DNA of 64,000 nucleotides from Isoetes taiwanensis (lineage: Eukaryota > Streptophyta > Lycopodiopsida > Isoetales > Isoetaceae), in assembly GCA_021234155.1 (NCBI GenBank), contig JAJEKV010000110.1, positions 1,828,338-1,892,337 on the forward strand, given 5' to 3'. This document shows, piece after piece, positions 9,788-21,933 of the stretch. The first letter of the stretch is position 1, and the number at the start of each line of letters is the position of its first letter. The notes below the pieces were generated by a model. That model saw only the letters and a program-made list of their open reading frames with translations. It had not been told where the DNA came from and ran no database searches. Both the position numbers and the translations under genes were made by a program.

Positions 9788-12502
9788 TTAATGGGAGCTC
9801 TTTTTTCTGCTTCTTGTGTTTTTCTTTGATTGGAGCCTGGTGTTTAAGGCAGGAGAGGCATAAGTCCTTGAAATTTTCTTGGTAGACTTGCCAATGATAG
9901 CAGAGGTCTTCTTTAACTCATCAGCTGAGGAAGAATTTGAGAGGAATTTATCATCCTCCCAAAGATGATCTGAAGAGTTATTTTCCTTATCAGGGGATTC
10001 AGGATCTAAATCATTCTCATGAGAGCAAGCCCAAAATTTGGAGGTACAGCAGTCCATATTTGACTCAACCAAGATAACATTATTAGGATTAGGAGTCAAA
10101 GTAATTAAATCAGAAATATTTAGTTTATTAAGATTACTATCAGCAATAATAGAAAGAACTTGCCTTGTAGGGGGAGATCCACATAATTGTACTGCTGTTT
10201 TTTCTGCAACTGTATCCCCTAAGGTCTCCAAACTTGCTATGCTATCCTCCACTGGTTGTGCTGGCAGTACCATATCCAAATTCTGACATGCTCTATTATC
10301 TTGTTTATCTATATGTGCATTCTGTTCCACATTTAATTCCACATGTAACTCCTGCAATTGCTTAGCAACAGTCTGATCAATATTGGTCAATTGGTTTGGA
10401 GTCAGAGGGGGATGGCTAATTTGATGGGCCATTGGTTCAGATAGGTCAATGAGGTCCTCATGATGTATATGGGAGTTATATTTGTAGGTGTTGAGTTCAG
10501 GATTTTGAGGTGTAGCAATAGGGCTCTCGGATAATAGGCATTGGGTGGAGACAACAGGATAGCATAATTGAATGGATTGTGAAGTAATGGAGTCAGGCAC
10601 AATTAATGGCTCAAGAGAATCTGCAGAAAACTCATTAGCAAGATCAGCAAGTACCTGAAATTTATTTTGACAAATTATCCCAGAATTTGTGGCATTGGTG
10701 TCTATTTCGACAACTTCATCATGATTATGTTGATGTAGAGAATCTTCAGGATGCTTATTCATACCCATAGAATGAGAGGATTCTCCTATGTCATGATGTT
10801 GATGCTTCTCACCATTCTTGTTTGCTGAAATTGTGTTTTCTGAGGCAGCAAAGTTTTCCTTATTCTCCATAAGTAATAATTCCTCATTCCCTGACTTGTT
10901 GTCAACACTATTTTTGTTGACTTCAATATTCCTGTTATTATCAGTTGCAGGAATATCCTTTGAATTGTTGATGAAGATTCTGGCTTTTGGACTTATTTTC
11001 AAAGGTTCTGTCTGCTTGTCCCTTAGATTAGCCAACTGTGATTGAATATTGATCTTTAGTTGATGGGCAGCAACTTTTCTAAAAGATATAGTTCTTTTAG
11101 AATTATCCATTATATCTTGCAATGTGTTTGCAAGATTGATTTGACCCTGTTCTCGATGAGGTTGATTTCCATACATAAGTTCTTTGCCCTTCAAATTTTT
11201 TCGTAGTTGACTGTCAATATCATTATTTGGTAAATTTTTTCCCTGAGTGTGCATCTGCTTGCTTGTCACATAAGAATCATTCTTATTGTTAACAAATTCC
11301 AATCCTTTGTTTATGACCTTAACTGAGTTATCTCTGTCAGTGAGATTGACCTTTCGAAGACATGAGTTGCCAAATTTGTTAACTTCTAGATTGGCTTGAG
11401 CTTGTTTGGCTTCCCTTTTTTTTTGTATCCTTTTTTTACTTCCATTGACTCTTTCCCACAGAGGAGCTGCTTGCATACTGGGACCATTTACTGCATTATA
11501 AGTTTGTTCCTTGAGAATGTTATGTCCCTCATCAAATCTATGTTGAACCTGTTTTATATTATTCTCTTGAAGGTTGGAATGTTGATTAAAACCCCCTTTA
11601 GGAGATAGCCTAGAGTCCATTGCTAGACATTCACCATCACAATCATTCTGCTGACCAGTTTTGGAATTTTTCTGACAGATAGAACCAGAAACATGTCTAC
11701 ACTTGCATTCATGGCAATAAATAGGTAAACCTACCCAACTTAGTTGAACTTTAATTTGATTGCCATAAAAATCATAGATAGGCACAGATGTTGGAACAGG
11801 CTTGGAGATATTTAGCTGGACATAGCATTTAGGAGGTTTATAAGGACAATATTCAGTGCAGATATATTTTCCAAAGGAATTAAAGATTGCTGAGAAGCAC
11901 TCTTCATCCCAATAGATTGGACTGAGATCTGTCATGGAAACTGAGGCAATGAAGAATTTATCGTATTCATCAATAGGAAGTTTGGGATACCATTTGAGAA
12001 AAGAAAGTTGAAAGTTATCAAAGATCGATCTGCCTAGCTTGAGCAGGAAGTTAGCAGACCTAGAATTTCCATATTCAACCAGGATGTAAGGGTATCTCAG
12101 CCAGTAAACTGAATTAATAGTGATGGATTTATTAAGTCTCAGCAAGTGGTCCCAAAGCTTATCAATTTTGGCTCCAACTCTATCAACTGAAACAATGACA
12201 GCAGAAGCAGATAGAGTTTTTATTTTCTCTGCTATAGAGGCATGATTTAGATGAATACCTTTGTAGAGCTGCAGATCTGGCCGGGTTTGATATTGCAGAT
12301 GATCGAAATTTGCTGCCAGTTGCTGATCAGAGACTCTTTCTTGAATTGGGCGGATATTTCCATAGGGCAGGGGCACTCCATTGGCATTGAGGATCGGATC
12401 ACCATGAAGCCCAGGATCTTTGGACAAATTATCCCATTCCGGCACATCTCTGGTCATATGATGCATTTCTTTAAAACAAGTTTGGGTCAGCAAAATCATC
12501 AA
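9788..12502 (-). CDS. L1 ORF1 protein, DUF4283-like domain plus zinc knuckle and long polar tail (904 aa)
   Basis: The reading frame is intact over 904 codons. Residues of about 85-250 resemble the DUF4283 RNA-binding fold of plant L1 ORF1 proteins (YWLRYPYILVEYGNSRSA, FLLKLGRSIFDNF, FLKWYPKLPIDEYDKF). At about 275-295, GLPIYCHECKCRHVSGSIC gives a CCHC-type zinc knuckle with slightly unusual spacing. The remaining 600 residues are rich in Asn, Gln, Ser, Lys and His with little predicted order, and finish in a basic Arg/Lys/Ser segment that could be a nuclear signal. The protein should coat element RNA. Compared with usual plant L1 ORF1 proteins the tail is long. The ATG at 12502 is the first in the frame. 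ORF2 follows after 32 bases. Confidence 0.8.
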   Translation of the reverse strand: MMILLTQTCFKEMHHMTRDVPEWDNLSKDPGLHGDPILNANGVPLPYGNIRPIQERVSDQQLAANFDHLQYQTRPDLQLYKGIHLNHASIAEKIKTLSASAVIVSVDRVGAKIDKLWDHLLRLNKSITINSVYWLRYPYILVEYGNSRSANFLLKLGRSIFDNFQLSFLKWYPKLPIDEYDKFFIASVSMTDLSPIYWDEECFSAIFNSFGKYICTEYCPYKPPKCYVQLNISKPVPTSVPIYDFYGNQIKVQLSWVGLPIYCHECKCRHVSGSICQKNSKTGQQNDCDGECLAMDSRLSPKGGFNQHSNLQENNIKQVQHRFDEGHNILKEQTYNAVNGPSMQAAPLWERVNGSKKRIQKKREAKQAQANLEVNKFGNSCLRKVNLTDRDNSVKVINKGLEFVNNKNDSYVTSKQMHTQGKNLPNNDIDSQLRKNLKGKELMYGNQPHREQGQINLANTLQDIMDNSKRTISFRKVAAHQLKINIQSQLANLRDKQTEPLKISPKARIFINNSKDIPATDNNRNIEVNKNSVDNKSGNEELLLMENKENFAASENTISANKNGEKHQHHDIGESSHSMGMNKHPEDSLHQHNHDEVVEIDTNATNSGIICQNKFQVLADLANEFSADSLEPLIVPDSITSQSIQLCYPVVSTQCLLSESPIATPQNPELNTYKYNSHIHHEDLIDLSEPMAHQISHPPLTPNQLTNIDQTVAKQLQELHVELNVEQNAHIDKQDNRACQNLDMVLPAQPVEDSIASLETLGDTVAEKTAVQLCGSPPTRQVLSIIADSNLNKLNISDLITLTPNPNNVILVESNMDCCTSKFWACSHENDLDPESPDKENNSSDHLWEDDKFLSNSSSADELKKTSAIIGKSTKKISRTYASPALNTRLQSKKNTRSRKKSSH

Positions 12503-12813
12503 ACTTAATGAAAGCCGAGAGATTTTTATGAATGAGACTTAACTGGAGAAGAAGATCGCCTTGGCTGGAAGGAGGGAGACGCAGGAAGTTGTGCAAAAAG
12601 ATTAAGAAATCTTTGTTTAGGGTTTTAGAATTTGGTAACATTTTGGTAACAAAATTTGAACAAGATCAGGAGAAAAAAACAAAGCGGGGTTGAGGCATGG
12701 ACAAAAGAGGATGAGAAGGAAGAAATAATGGCAATCCAATTAAAATACTACTAAGCAGGTCGGAAACCATATTAAAACCATGAAATTCAAATAATTAAAC
12801 AAAGATCGATCTA

Positions 12814-13113
12814 TTAAGGATCAATTTGAAGATCTGCCTCTTCTAATTCACCTGATACAGGATCACTGAAGACCTTGACAATAATTTTGCTGGTGAATTC
12901 TCTATTGAAGACTTGAAAGATTCCTGTAGCAGCAGTATTTTTCTTACCAAGGAATTCTTCTAGCCAGACTTGAGTGATCTCAACTTCGAATTCTTCACAA
13001 CTGGGGACAAAACTATATTCCTTGTATTCAGGAAAGATCTGCTCAATTATAAGTTTTTTCCAGAGATCCGAACTATCTCCCTTCAGAAATCCACAAGTAA
13101 GCCGAGAATTATC
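12814..13113 (-). other. Methionine-less open frame upstream of L1 ORF1
   Basis: Read on the minus strand from just after a TAA at 13116-13114 down to the stop at 12816-12814, this 99-codon frame gives a protein-like sequence (SDLWKKLIIEQIFPEY, EEFEVEITQVWLEEFLGK, TSKIIVKVFSDPVSGE). It has no ATG. It could be a decayed small ORF or an exon-like remnant in the L1 5' region. I cannot name a family. Confidence 0.35.
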
Positions 13114-13431
13114 TTAAATAATTGCAAAAATTTTGCACTCCATTCAAATTTGATGCAGTTGTTTGCAAATTGTGGCTAGCCTTCTACAAGGCTAGCTGAA
13201 TTTGCCTCGGATGCTACTCAGATCAGGCAAGTTGAGCTCGTTCCCTCCTGTTTTTTTCCAAGGAATGCAAAATAACTAAACTGAAAAATCAAGAAAATAG
13301 GCGCTCCTCATTTTGATTTGAATATTATTCTCCCGAAAACTAAAAATGACCAGCAAAACTGTGAAAATTGGCTCGGATTTACCCGCCAAATAAAAAAGGA
13401 AAAGGCCCTTCGGATGATCGAAGACGATGAA

Positions 13432-14550
13432 TACTCATGTCTGCTCACTTAACAATGGCAAACATTTATCTTAACGAAATGCAGATGTTAAAGAGGTTTG
13501 TAACTCTCTCATGATAGCTCCAATAATTCTCAGAAAAATTTGTGATTCTGTAGCTTTTTTAAATATCACCTCTAACATAATAAAAACCATGCAATACAAT
13601 TGTATTGTTAGTTTTCTCATGGAGATATTGTTCTTTCATGGTATTTCTCTCATGGATTCATTTTGTTCTTGGAGGAAAATGTATATGATTATACTTAGGA
13701 AGAAAAATGCCAAAGCAAAATGCAAATCTAATTTAACTGAACCATCTCAATAATTAGCATAAATACAAATTGGTATGAGCAAGAGATATTTCTACCTCTT
13801 TAGGGTGTTGCTGGAAAAGGCCCCATGCCCCAACCTGCCTTCTGACCTGTGAATATAGGAAGCATTGACCAGATCAGTATGTATTTACCAAATGTATGCT
13901 TGTCTCACAATTTATAGATGCCTCGATGTAAGAGTTTAGAACTGAAAGAGATAGATAGAGCAGACCAGGAGCTAAAGGCCATAATGAAAATAAGTAGAAA
14001 TACAAGAAGCAATTTCTACCATCTATTAAATCCGCTAAATTCTACCTGTGAGATGGCACACCTAGTTATCAAAAATATAAAATTGGGAGCTTCCAGAACG
14101 TAGGCCAGGAGCAATAAAATGAAGAAAAGGGCAAAAGAAGGAGAAGCTGACATGTCCATAGAAGGGAAATTAAAGATGAATGGGGACAGCATGCAAGCAA
14201 TATGCCAAAGTGTGGGAAGAAAAAATTCAAGGGAATATCTAATTTCGCTGGCCGTGGATATGAAATTCTATTGATCCAACGATGTTAATCACTAAGAACT
14301 GATGTATCTTGCTAGGTAGACAAGCTAGAATTCCAGAAAATGTTGTTGTGGGGGGTGGAGGGAGGAGGGGTAGGCAAGCCGCTAAAAAATTAGCCTCTTG
14401 ACAAACTTTCGTCATGCTAATGCCTTATCTCAATTCTGCAATGTTTAATATCAAAGTTACTCAAACTTTTAATTCTCCACTTCCACTTGTAATGCACAAT
14501 GTGTGCTACAAGGCCACGTGGTGCGACCTCTCTGCCTTCATGTGCATTCT
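13432..14550. other. No gene recognised
   Basis: AT-rich sequence between the L1 element and the tandem duplication. The open frames present (for example 13511-13753 and 13918-14103) lack protein-like features, and I see no element ends. Confidence 0.4.
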
Positions 14551-14674
14551 AGTGGCCTACAAGTCACACACCATGTTAGCATACATAACTCGAGATTTTA
14601 TGGTGGTTTTTTAGTGGCCTACAAGTCACACACCATGTTAGCATACATAACTCGAGATTTTATGGTGGTTTTTT
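14551..14674. repeat. Perfect 62-bp tandem duplication
   Basis: The 62 bases at 14551-14612 (beginning agtggcctacaag) are repeated without change at 14613-14674. This points to a recent replication slip, or possibly an assembly artefact. Confidence 0.85.
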
Positions 14675-14949
14675 AATGGGACCACCCCCTTTAATCGCAA
14701 CTATTTTAACTAAGAATGGATGCAAATATTTTCTTCTGATATAGGAAGAGGATGCTTCTCCCATCGTGATTGTGGAGATATGTATCCTATAATGCCTAGG
14801 ATGATCTCTACGATGCCTGCACATCTCCTCACCTTTGGCGTAGAGGATGGCTTCTTCCTCACAATGGCCATAGATTGAGGTGCTTTCCCATCATGCATAG
14901 TCCTACATGACCTCTGTTCTCTCTTAGAATTTATCTACTTATATCTCAT

Positions 14950-17205
14950 TGAAAGGTGGACGTACTCTAAGTTACACTCACCTATCATGTCGTCATCGAC
15001 TACCTCAGTCACGAGACATCCTTTGCATTGCTCCATGAATTGTGGGTACTGGTTTTCCAAGTTTGATTTAAGTACCTACATCGCATCTTCCACCGGCAAG
15101 TGCATAGGTATTAGAGGAAGAGAAATTATGATCTTCTTGTTTTCTTAAATGCTCTATCAATAAGTACTTCCAAAACAGTTTCAAATTGTTCTTCCGCAAT
15201 ACTTCCTCTGGATTTGGAGTGTGCGTCTTTGAAAGAGTTACATGAAAAACTTTATGAACCCTTGAGTCAGATGGGAGATCCAACTTACAGGAGAGGTTAT
15301 CTATTCTTTGTACTATCTTGAATGGTCCTGCCCATCTTGGAACAAGTTTCTTGCAATTTCTGTAACGTTCCTAACCGACATGCGCTTAACCAACTAGGCA
15401 AAACCGTCTAGACGTTTATGAGTAGTCGCTTCTACCCATTTATGCCGGTGTCTTGGGAACGCCCCACAAGCACATTCAAGGATCAAATACTCGAGCGGTC
15501 TACCATGGGCTCGTTACAGTCTCTCCCACTAGAACTATGCTCGTTCTCGAGCATCCAAAGCTATACCATGTCTATGTCATACCATATCACAATGACTACC
15601 AAGTCTTTGCAAATTACCCATGTATATAGGCACCCATGGAGACTCAAACTCGAGACCTGCTCTGATACCAACTGTAACGTTCCTAACCGACATGCCCTTA
15701 ACCAACTGGGCAAAACCATCTAGACGTTTATGAATAGTCGCCCTTACCCATTTATGCTGGTGTCTCGGGAACGCCCCACAGGCACATTCAAGGATCGAAT
15801 ACTCGAGCGGTCTACCATGGGCCTGTTACAAATTTTAATGTGGAGCTTCGCTTATTTGGCTTCTATCTTAAGCAAGCACTTTCTCCTAACTTGAATCCTC
15901 TTATAGAACTATGTCCATTTGCTATGCTCTTTTGCCGGACTTTAGTTGGTAGAAGGTATCCTCGAACTTCTTCGACTAACTGCTGCATATCAGTTAACAA
16001 CTGCTGAGAAACTTCCACCTTGAAGACGGAATTGTGCCAAGTATCTGGTGTTAGGTGCTATTATATGCTTGGTGCTATTATATACAAACTCGATTAAGTA
16101 GATGTAGTCTTCCCACTTGTTTTGCTTATTCCACACGTAATTTCTCAATGTGTCTTCCAATATTCGATTAGTGCATGCTCCATTTGAGCATCCATTTGTG
16201 TGTGATACCATGTTCGTCTATATTGTGTTTAAGACATCCTTCCAGAAGGCACTTATGAACTTCGAATTCCTATTCAAGACAATTGCTCTTAGCATTTTGT
16301 AGTCTAAAAATTTCCTAGAGAATAGAAGGCGGTATCCAAAGTTGTATCAGTGGTTCAACAAGGCAAGAAGTGTGCTATCTTGGATAACTTGTCGACCACC
16401 ACCATTAAGGTATTGTGGCCCCTTGTTATTCTTGGAAGTCTAGTTATAAAATCCATCGTTACGACCATCCATTTGGCATCTAGAATAGCCAAAGGTTTCA
16501 ATGCTCCTGGAATGCGCAGTTGTTCGACTTTCATTTGTTGCCAGAGCTGACATTCCATATCTGCACTTCATTTTTGGCCAATAATAGCTACTTCTGATTT
16601 TGAAGTAGGTTTTCATGAAACATGTATGGCATTCAAGAAGTATTAGCTTCCGTATTTCTGACAATTCTGGTACGTATAATTTGGTTTTATAATACAACAT
16701 GCTACCTTCCTTCTTAAAGTGTTTCAAGGTTTCTCTTTCCTTGTCCATCCTTGCGTCCCTATAAACACTTGCCCATATTTCCAGAAAATCTTTGTCCGTT
16801 GGCAGAGACTCTTCTATCTTCTTGCAAAACTCACTATTGAGTGTTTAAATGGCATTGCAATACACCCGTGTTGTGAAAGGATGCCTCAAGAATGCATCTG
16901 CAGCGACATTGAGTATATCTGGCTTGTACATTATCTTAAAATCATATTCCTCTAAGACTTCCATCCACCTTCTTTGCCTTAGATTTAGGTGTGATTGAGT
17001 AAAGATATATTGGTGACTCTAGTGGTCGGTATCCAATTGGAACTGTCTACCCAGCAAATAGTATCTCTAAATCTTTAGAGCTCTGACCACTACTAGAAGC
17101 TCTTGATCATGGATCGAGTAGCATCTTTCGACATCCTTCATCTTTCGAGAGTTGTAGGCCGCTATCCTCTCTTGAATCATATAAATATGATAGCAGTGCC
17201 TCTAA
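14950..17205 (-). pseudogene. Ty3/gypsy pol remnant (RNase H and integrase), split by a TRIM
   Basis: Read on the minus strand from 17205: an RNase H segment (KDVERCYSIHDQELLVVVRA, WRYYLLGRQFQLDTDH, KIMYKPDILNVAADAF), an integrase zinc-binding segment (KLYVPELSEIRKLILLECH, YYWPKM), the integrase core (VTMDFITRLPRITRGHNTL, VVVDKLSKIAHFLPC), LIEFVYNSTKH at 16080-16110, and the integrase C-terminal region (PRWAGPFKIV, then LPSDSRVHKVFHVTLSK near 15250). This is the end of a gypsy polyprotein. The RT and LTRs are not visible. Stops and frameshifts are frequent. The TRIM at 15361-15830 interrupts the integrase C-terminal part, so it inserted later. Confidence 0.75.
15361..15830 (-). mobile_element. 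TRIM: miniature LTR retrotransposon with 158-bp LTRs
   Basis: Two direct repeats of 158 bp, 15361-15518 and 15673-15830, both begin TGTAACGTTCC and end GTTACA on the plus strand. They flank a 154-bp non-coding interior. On the minus strand the interior starts right after the right-hand LTR with TGGTATCAGAGC (15670-15659), the primer-binding site for initiator methionine tRNA. A purine-rich AGTGGGAGAGAC lies just before the other LTR. The sense strand is therefore minus. Flanks read aatttc on the left and aatttt on the right, which fits a 5-bp target duplication AATTT with one extra base on the left. The element encodes nothing and would depend on proteins of other LTR elements. Confidence 0.9.
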
Positions 17206-17479
17206 AAATACTATGACAAAGTTGTTACAATACCTTAATGGTTATGGATAATGAAAACAACTTAATGCTTAGGGCTTAGGACAGAAGCTGAACATGAATT
17301 TCAGTTTATAGATTGAATGTTCTAAAGTGATTAATAGTAAAACATACACACATGCAGCTTAGGATCTACCTCACATGTGTGAATTGACCTTAGGAACCTA
17401 GCTAATTATTAAGGTTATGCATTTTGAATTCTCGCAGAAAGTGTAGAAATACAATATCCCCTTTGAACATGAAATGCTT

Positions 17480-17745
17480 TGCAAAGTAAGCAATTTGGAT
17501 CTGGCCATTGAGATTTTCCAGAAAATGATTCAAAATCATGTCTTTCTTGATGAAATTGTATATAAAACCTTATTTAGTGAAATGTGTAAATCGAAAATGT
17601 TGAATGAGACCAATACGCTATTTAAGGCAATCTTGTCTCAATAAAGTATACAAGGCAAATGAACTATTTGAGCAGATGGAAGGAATGAGATAATGTTCCT
17701 GATGTTATCACATATAGTATTCTTTAATGGTCTAAATAAGTAAGA
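17480..17745 (+). pseudogene. PPR-protein gene fragment, frameshifted
   Basis: The plus strand encodes NLDLAIEIFQKM, FLDEIVYKTLFSEMCKSKML and then, after stops or frameshifts, KANELFEQMEG and PDVITYSI. The spacing fits two to three pentatricopeptide repeats (A-x-x-x-F-x-x-M ... P-D-x-x-T-Y). PPR proteins bind organellar RNA. No start, no complete repeat series and no intact frame is present, so this is a relic of a larger gene. No LTR or TIR boundary was found around it. Confidence 0.55.
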
Positions 17746-18089
17746 GATGAAATGTTGGTAGAGAGCATATGGCATTTTTCACGTGATGTTTAGGGAGGAC
17801 TGTGTGCGAGATTTTGTTACATGCGTCAGTCTTATTGATGTTTTTTACGTGATACAAAGGCTGAATGCTCCGCAATAAATATTTGACTCATATTGCTGCT
17901 TTGTTGCCACAGAATTCCGGCCTATAAATTGAAGTACTTATATGGCATTGCCATCAGGGTATCAAGCTAGGGCGCTTTGTTTCTTCCGTTTATAAATTGC
18001 TTCTGCATTGTGAAATCTTGCCTCCATCAAATAGATGGCATCTTCAGGTCCCTCGGCCACAATAGAAAAGTGTCTGGACATGAATATAG

Positions 18090-18480
18090 GATAAGTTGCT
18101 TTATCTTAAAGTGGCATTTCTATGGTGGCAAGTGATCCATAGATGCCTCAGATTCAATAGACTGGTCCATAAAATTGATAATCGAATTTCAGAGCTCTGT
18201 CCTTTATGTAACCAATGGTTGAGAGTATTGAGCATTGTTTCTTATTGTGAGTGGCTTCGGCATGGTGGTCTTGGTTGTTAACCCTATTTGGTGCTTCTCG
18301 ATCTAACCAACAAATTTTGCTCACTATTTACCGTAATTCATGGTCTAAACTGCGAAAACGAGGTTTTCATCTTGCGTATGGCTGGCTTTTATGGGCTAAT
18401 ATGGATGAGATTCTTCTTCAATGAATGCAGAATAAAATTGTTAAGGCTTAAAATTGTTCTTCTCTTGATCAAGAGAAGAC
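18090..18480 (+). pseudogene. L1-type LINE fragment: zf-RVT end of ORF2
   Basis: The frame 18096-18281 encodes KVAFLWWQVIHRCL, then a zinc-binding ISELCPLC. The next Cys/His positions appear only after shifting frame (IEHC region near 18230). This is the conserved zf-RVT tail of plant L1 ORF2. No other part of the element is nearby. It is a short dead fragment. Confidence 0.6.
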
Positions 18481-18816
18481 AGTACTGGTTTGGTACTGCT
18501 TTCTTATACATAGACAGATGGGCATGATGCATGGAACCTCCAATTGTTTAATACAAGCAGTGCAATCCTGGTGATTTGACCCTTTTTCCTTCCATTTTTC
18601 TTCTAAACTTGTTATGGCCACACCCACTTTATCCTCTCCTAACCTTTCATCATTGACAGCTTGGATAGGATCAGCTAGTATGATAGTTCCTTCACCTACT
18701 AGCTCCTTATTGCATTGGTGCTTCACTTTCACCTTCTTATTCTTCCAATCCAACCCATCAGAGGATAATTTGCTTAGTAGACTCAGCCTCAACACCCTTT
18801 GGGTGGTCCACACCAT
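18469..18816 (-). other. Open frame resembling a plant transposon-associated domain (possible DUF8039)
   Basis: A 115-codon minus-strand frame contains KVKVKHQCNKELVGEGTI, ILADPIQAVNDERLGED and KVGVAI. The pattern of a cysteine, VAxG-like turn, DP, valine and LGxDxVxV resembles the DUF8039 module found in plant CACTA/En-Spm-associated proteins. The match is from memory of the pattern only. No transposase core or CACTA ends are seen, and part of the frame may be chance. Confidence 0.25.
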
Positions 18817-19078
18817 TCACCTACAAGAACAATGTTTACAATGGGGTAACAATGTGATAAGAACATGTGGTAACAATGTTGAAACATGTTGGAGGGGATA
18901 GGTATTACATTTTTACCCTTTTTAGGATCCACACGCTTCACCTATATAAAGTTAAATGTCTTAATATTAGTTCGAAAAAAGGACAAAGTAAAGTTGAGAA
19001 TAGATTAAAGGGAACTTTAAAAAATACCAAAAAAACCATTAAATGGACAAATATATGTTGTATGTGCAGCCAAAAATA

Positions 19079-19300
19079 GGTTGTAAGTATAGCTTAGGTG
19101 CAGGTAATTATGCAAAATTAATGATAACATTGGTTGTATGTTAGTAGTACTAATGAGGTAAGTATTGGTCGTAATTCTAGATAGGCCAAAGTAGGTTGTA
19201 AGTATAGCTGAGGTCTAGGTAATTATACAAAATTAATGACAACATAGGTTTTAAGTATAGCTCACATGTGGGTAATGCTATAGAGAATTAATGATAACCT
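19079..19300. repeat. Imperfect tandem repeat
   Basis: A block beginning ggttgtaagtatagct and continuing aggtaattat...aaaattaatga occurs at about 19079 and 19196, with a more degraded third copy from about 19248. It is non-coding. Confidence 0.6.
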
Positions 19301-20820
<1,520 letters not shown>

Positions 20821-20861
20821 ATTTAATTATGCATAATTAAAAGGGGGAGGGGGGTGGAGTT

Positions 20862-21080
20862 CAAGAGGAAGAGAAAGGAAACTGTTGAGATGAAGAAGAA
20901 ATGCCGATTTGTGAAGCTGAAGAAGACTTTTGTTATATAAAACTAAACTAGAGGTCCAAAACTGTATGAAAAACATGCATGCATGCATGCATGCATGCAT
21001 GCATGGATGTCCTCATCATAAGAATCTTGATCGTACGGAGTGGATTGATTCACATTCTCATGAGGACTCGCATCATGCAT
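20862..21080. repeat. Direct repeat matching 32318-32470
   Basis: The sequence running from gaagagaaaggaaa through atgaagaagaaatgcc and gaggtccaaaactgtatg to acggagtggat recurs, diverged, at 32318-32470. The two copies lie on either side of the complete gypsy element. Before that insertion they would have been a near-tandem pair about 0.4 kb apart. This copy also holds the extra CATG repeat. Confidence 0.75.
20974..21005. repeat. (CATG)n microsatellite
   Basis: About eight units of a perfect four-base repeat, absent from the partner copy at 32.4 kb. It therefore expanded in this copy only. Confidence 0.9.
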
Positions 21081-21212
21081 CCAAACTACCGATAAGAAGA
21101 GAATTCTGCTTAACTTTTAAGAATCACGAAGGATGAAATAGAATTGCCTCAATCCAGACAGCTAGACCACGATGGAAAGAGGAGAATGAAAAAACGTCAA
21201 GAATTGTCTATC

Positions 21213-21798
21213 TGTTAGTCCTGTGCCTCCTGGTACAGGACTATTCATGCATACGTCAGACCAGGTCAAGCTCAAAGATCCTCAGTCAACCACGGGTCAG
21301 ACATCCAAGCCTCCATGTAAGACTAAGACTAAAGAAAGCCACGCTGATCAAAGCCTTTGGGCTGTCAACAAGAGCCCTGGCCAGACAAGTGACGGCCCGT
21401 CACCGCCCAGCGTCGGCGTCGGCGTGATTCTAGGCACTTCAAGAGGCACCGCCAACATTCTCAGAATCGGGCCTCCTTCCGTGAGTCGGCACCAGATCAT
21501 CGGTCGAGTGTCTATATTGGGCCCAAGGCCATTGTACTATATATATGAGTAGAGTTAGCTCATAAGTTTTTAGATGAGTTTTGAGTCTTGTCTCCTTTCG
21601 GTTTTCTCTCTATTGCGTAGAGCTCATGTATTTTCATCATTGATATCAAGGAAGCTTATCATCTTTCTCTCATTTGTTCTGTTCTTTTCTTTTTCTTCTC
21701 TTTTCGACCAAATCCAGCGTGACATAGTCCCGGACTCTCTGTTAGATCCACGGGTCCTCCAGAGGGTCGTCTTCGAGTTCGAACCCGGACCCCAAACA
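21213..21798 (+). repeat. 5' LTR of the complete gypsy element
   Basis: 586 bp, TG...CA ends. A TATATATATGAG stretch near 21540 probably marks the promoter. It is matched by the 3' LTR through the same features. Confidence 0.92.
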
Positions 21799-21933
21799 GC
21801 ATGCGCTGCCGAGGTCTGATTTTCTCCTACTTTCTTACGTAAGCCATGTGCGTCCGTAATTTCGCCCGGGAAGAACTCCTTTCTCGGGCGGCATCTCGCG
21901 GCAGGCGCCATCGGTCGGAAAGCTGTTCGCGAC

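Larger units (their letters stand above)
5136..13430 (-). mobile_element. L1-type LINE, nearly full length, minus strand
   Basis: On the minus strand the order is: 5' region (about 13430-12503), ORF1 (12502-9788), ORF2 (from 9755, broken), an extra C-terminal open frame (6011-5493), a 3' untranslated region, and a 23-base poly(A) tail (poly-T at 5136-5158). This is the plan of plant L1 elements. ORF1 is uninterrupted over 904 codons, while ORF2 carries several frame breaks. The left flank beside the poly-T reads actcatg, and the same seven bases occur near 13436, just past the presumed 5' end. That is a possible but weak target-site duplication, so the right boundary is approximate. Confidence 0.8.
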
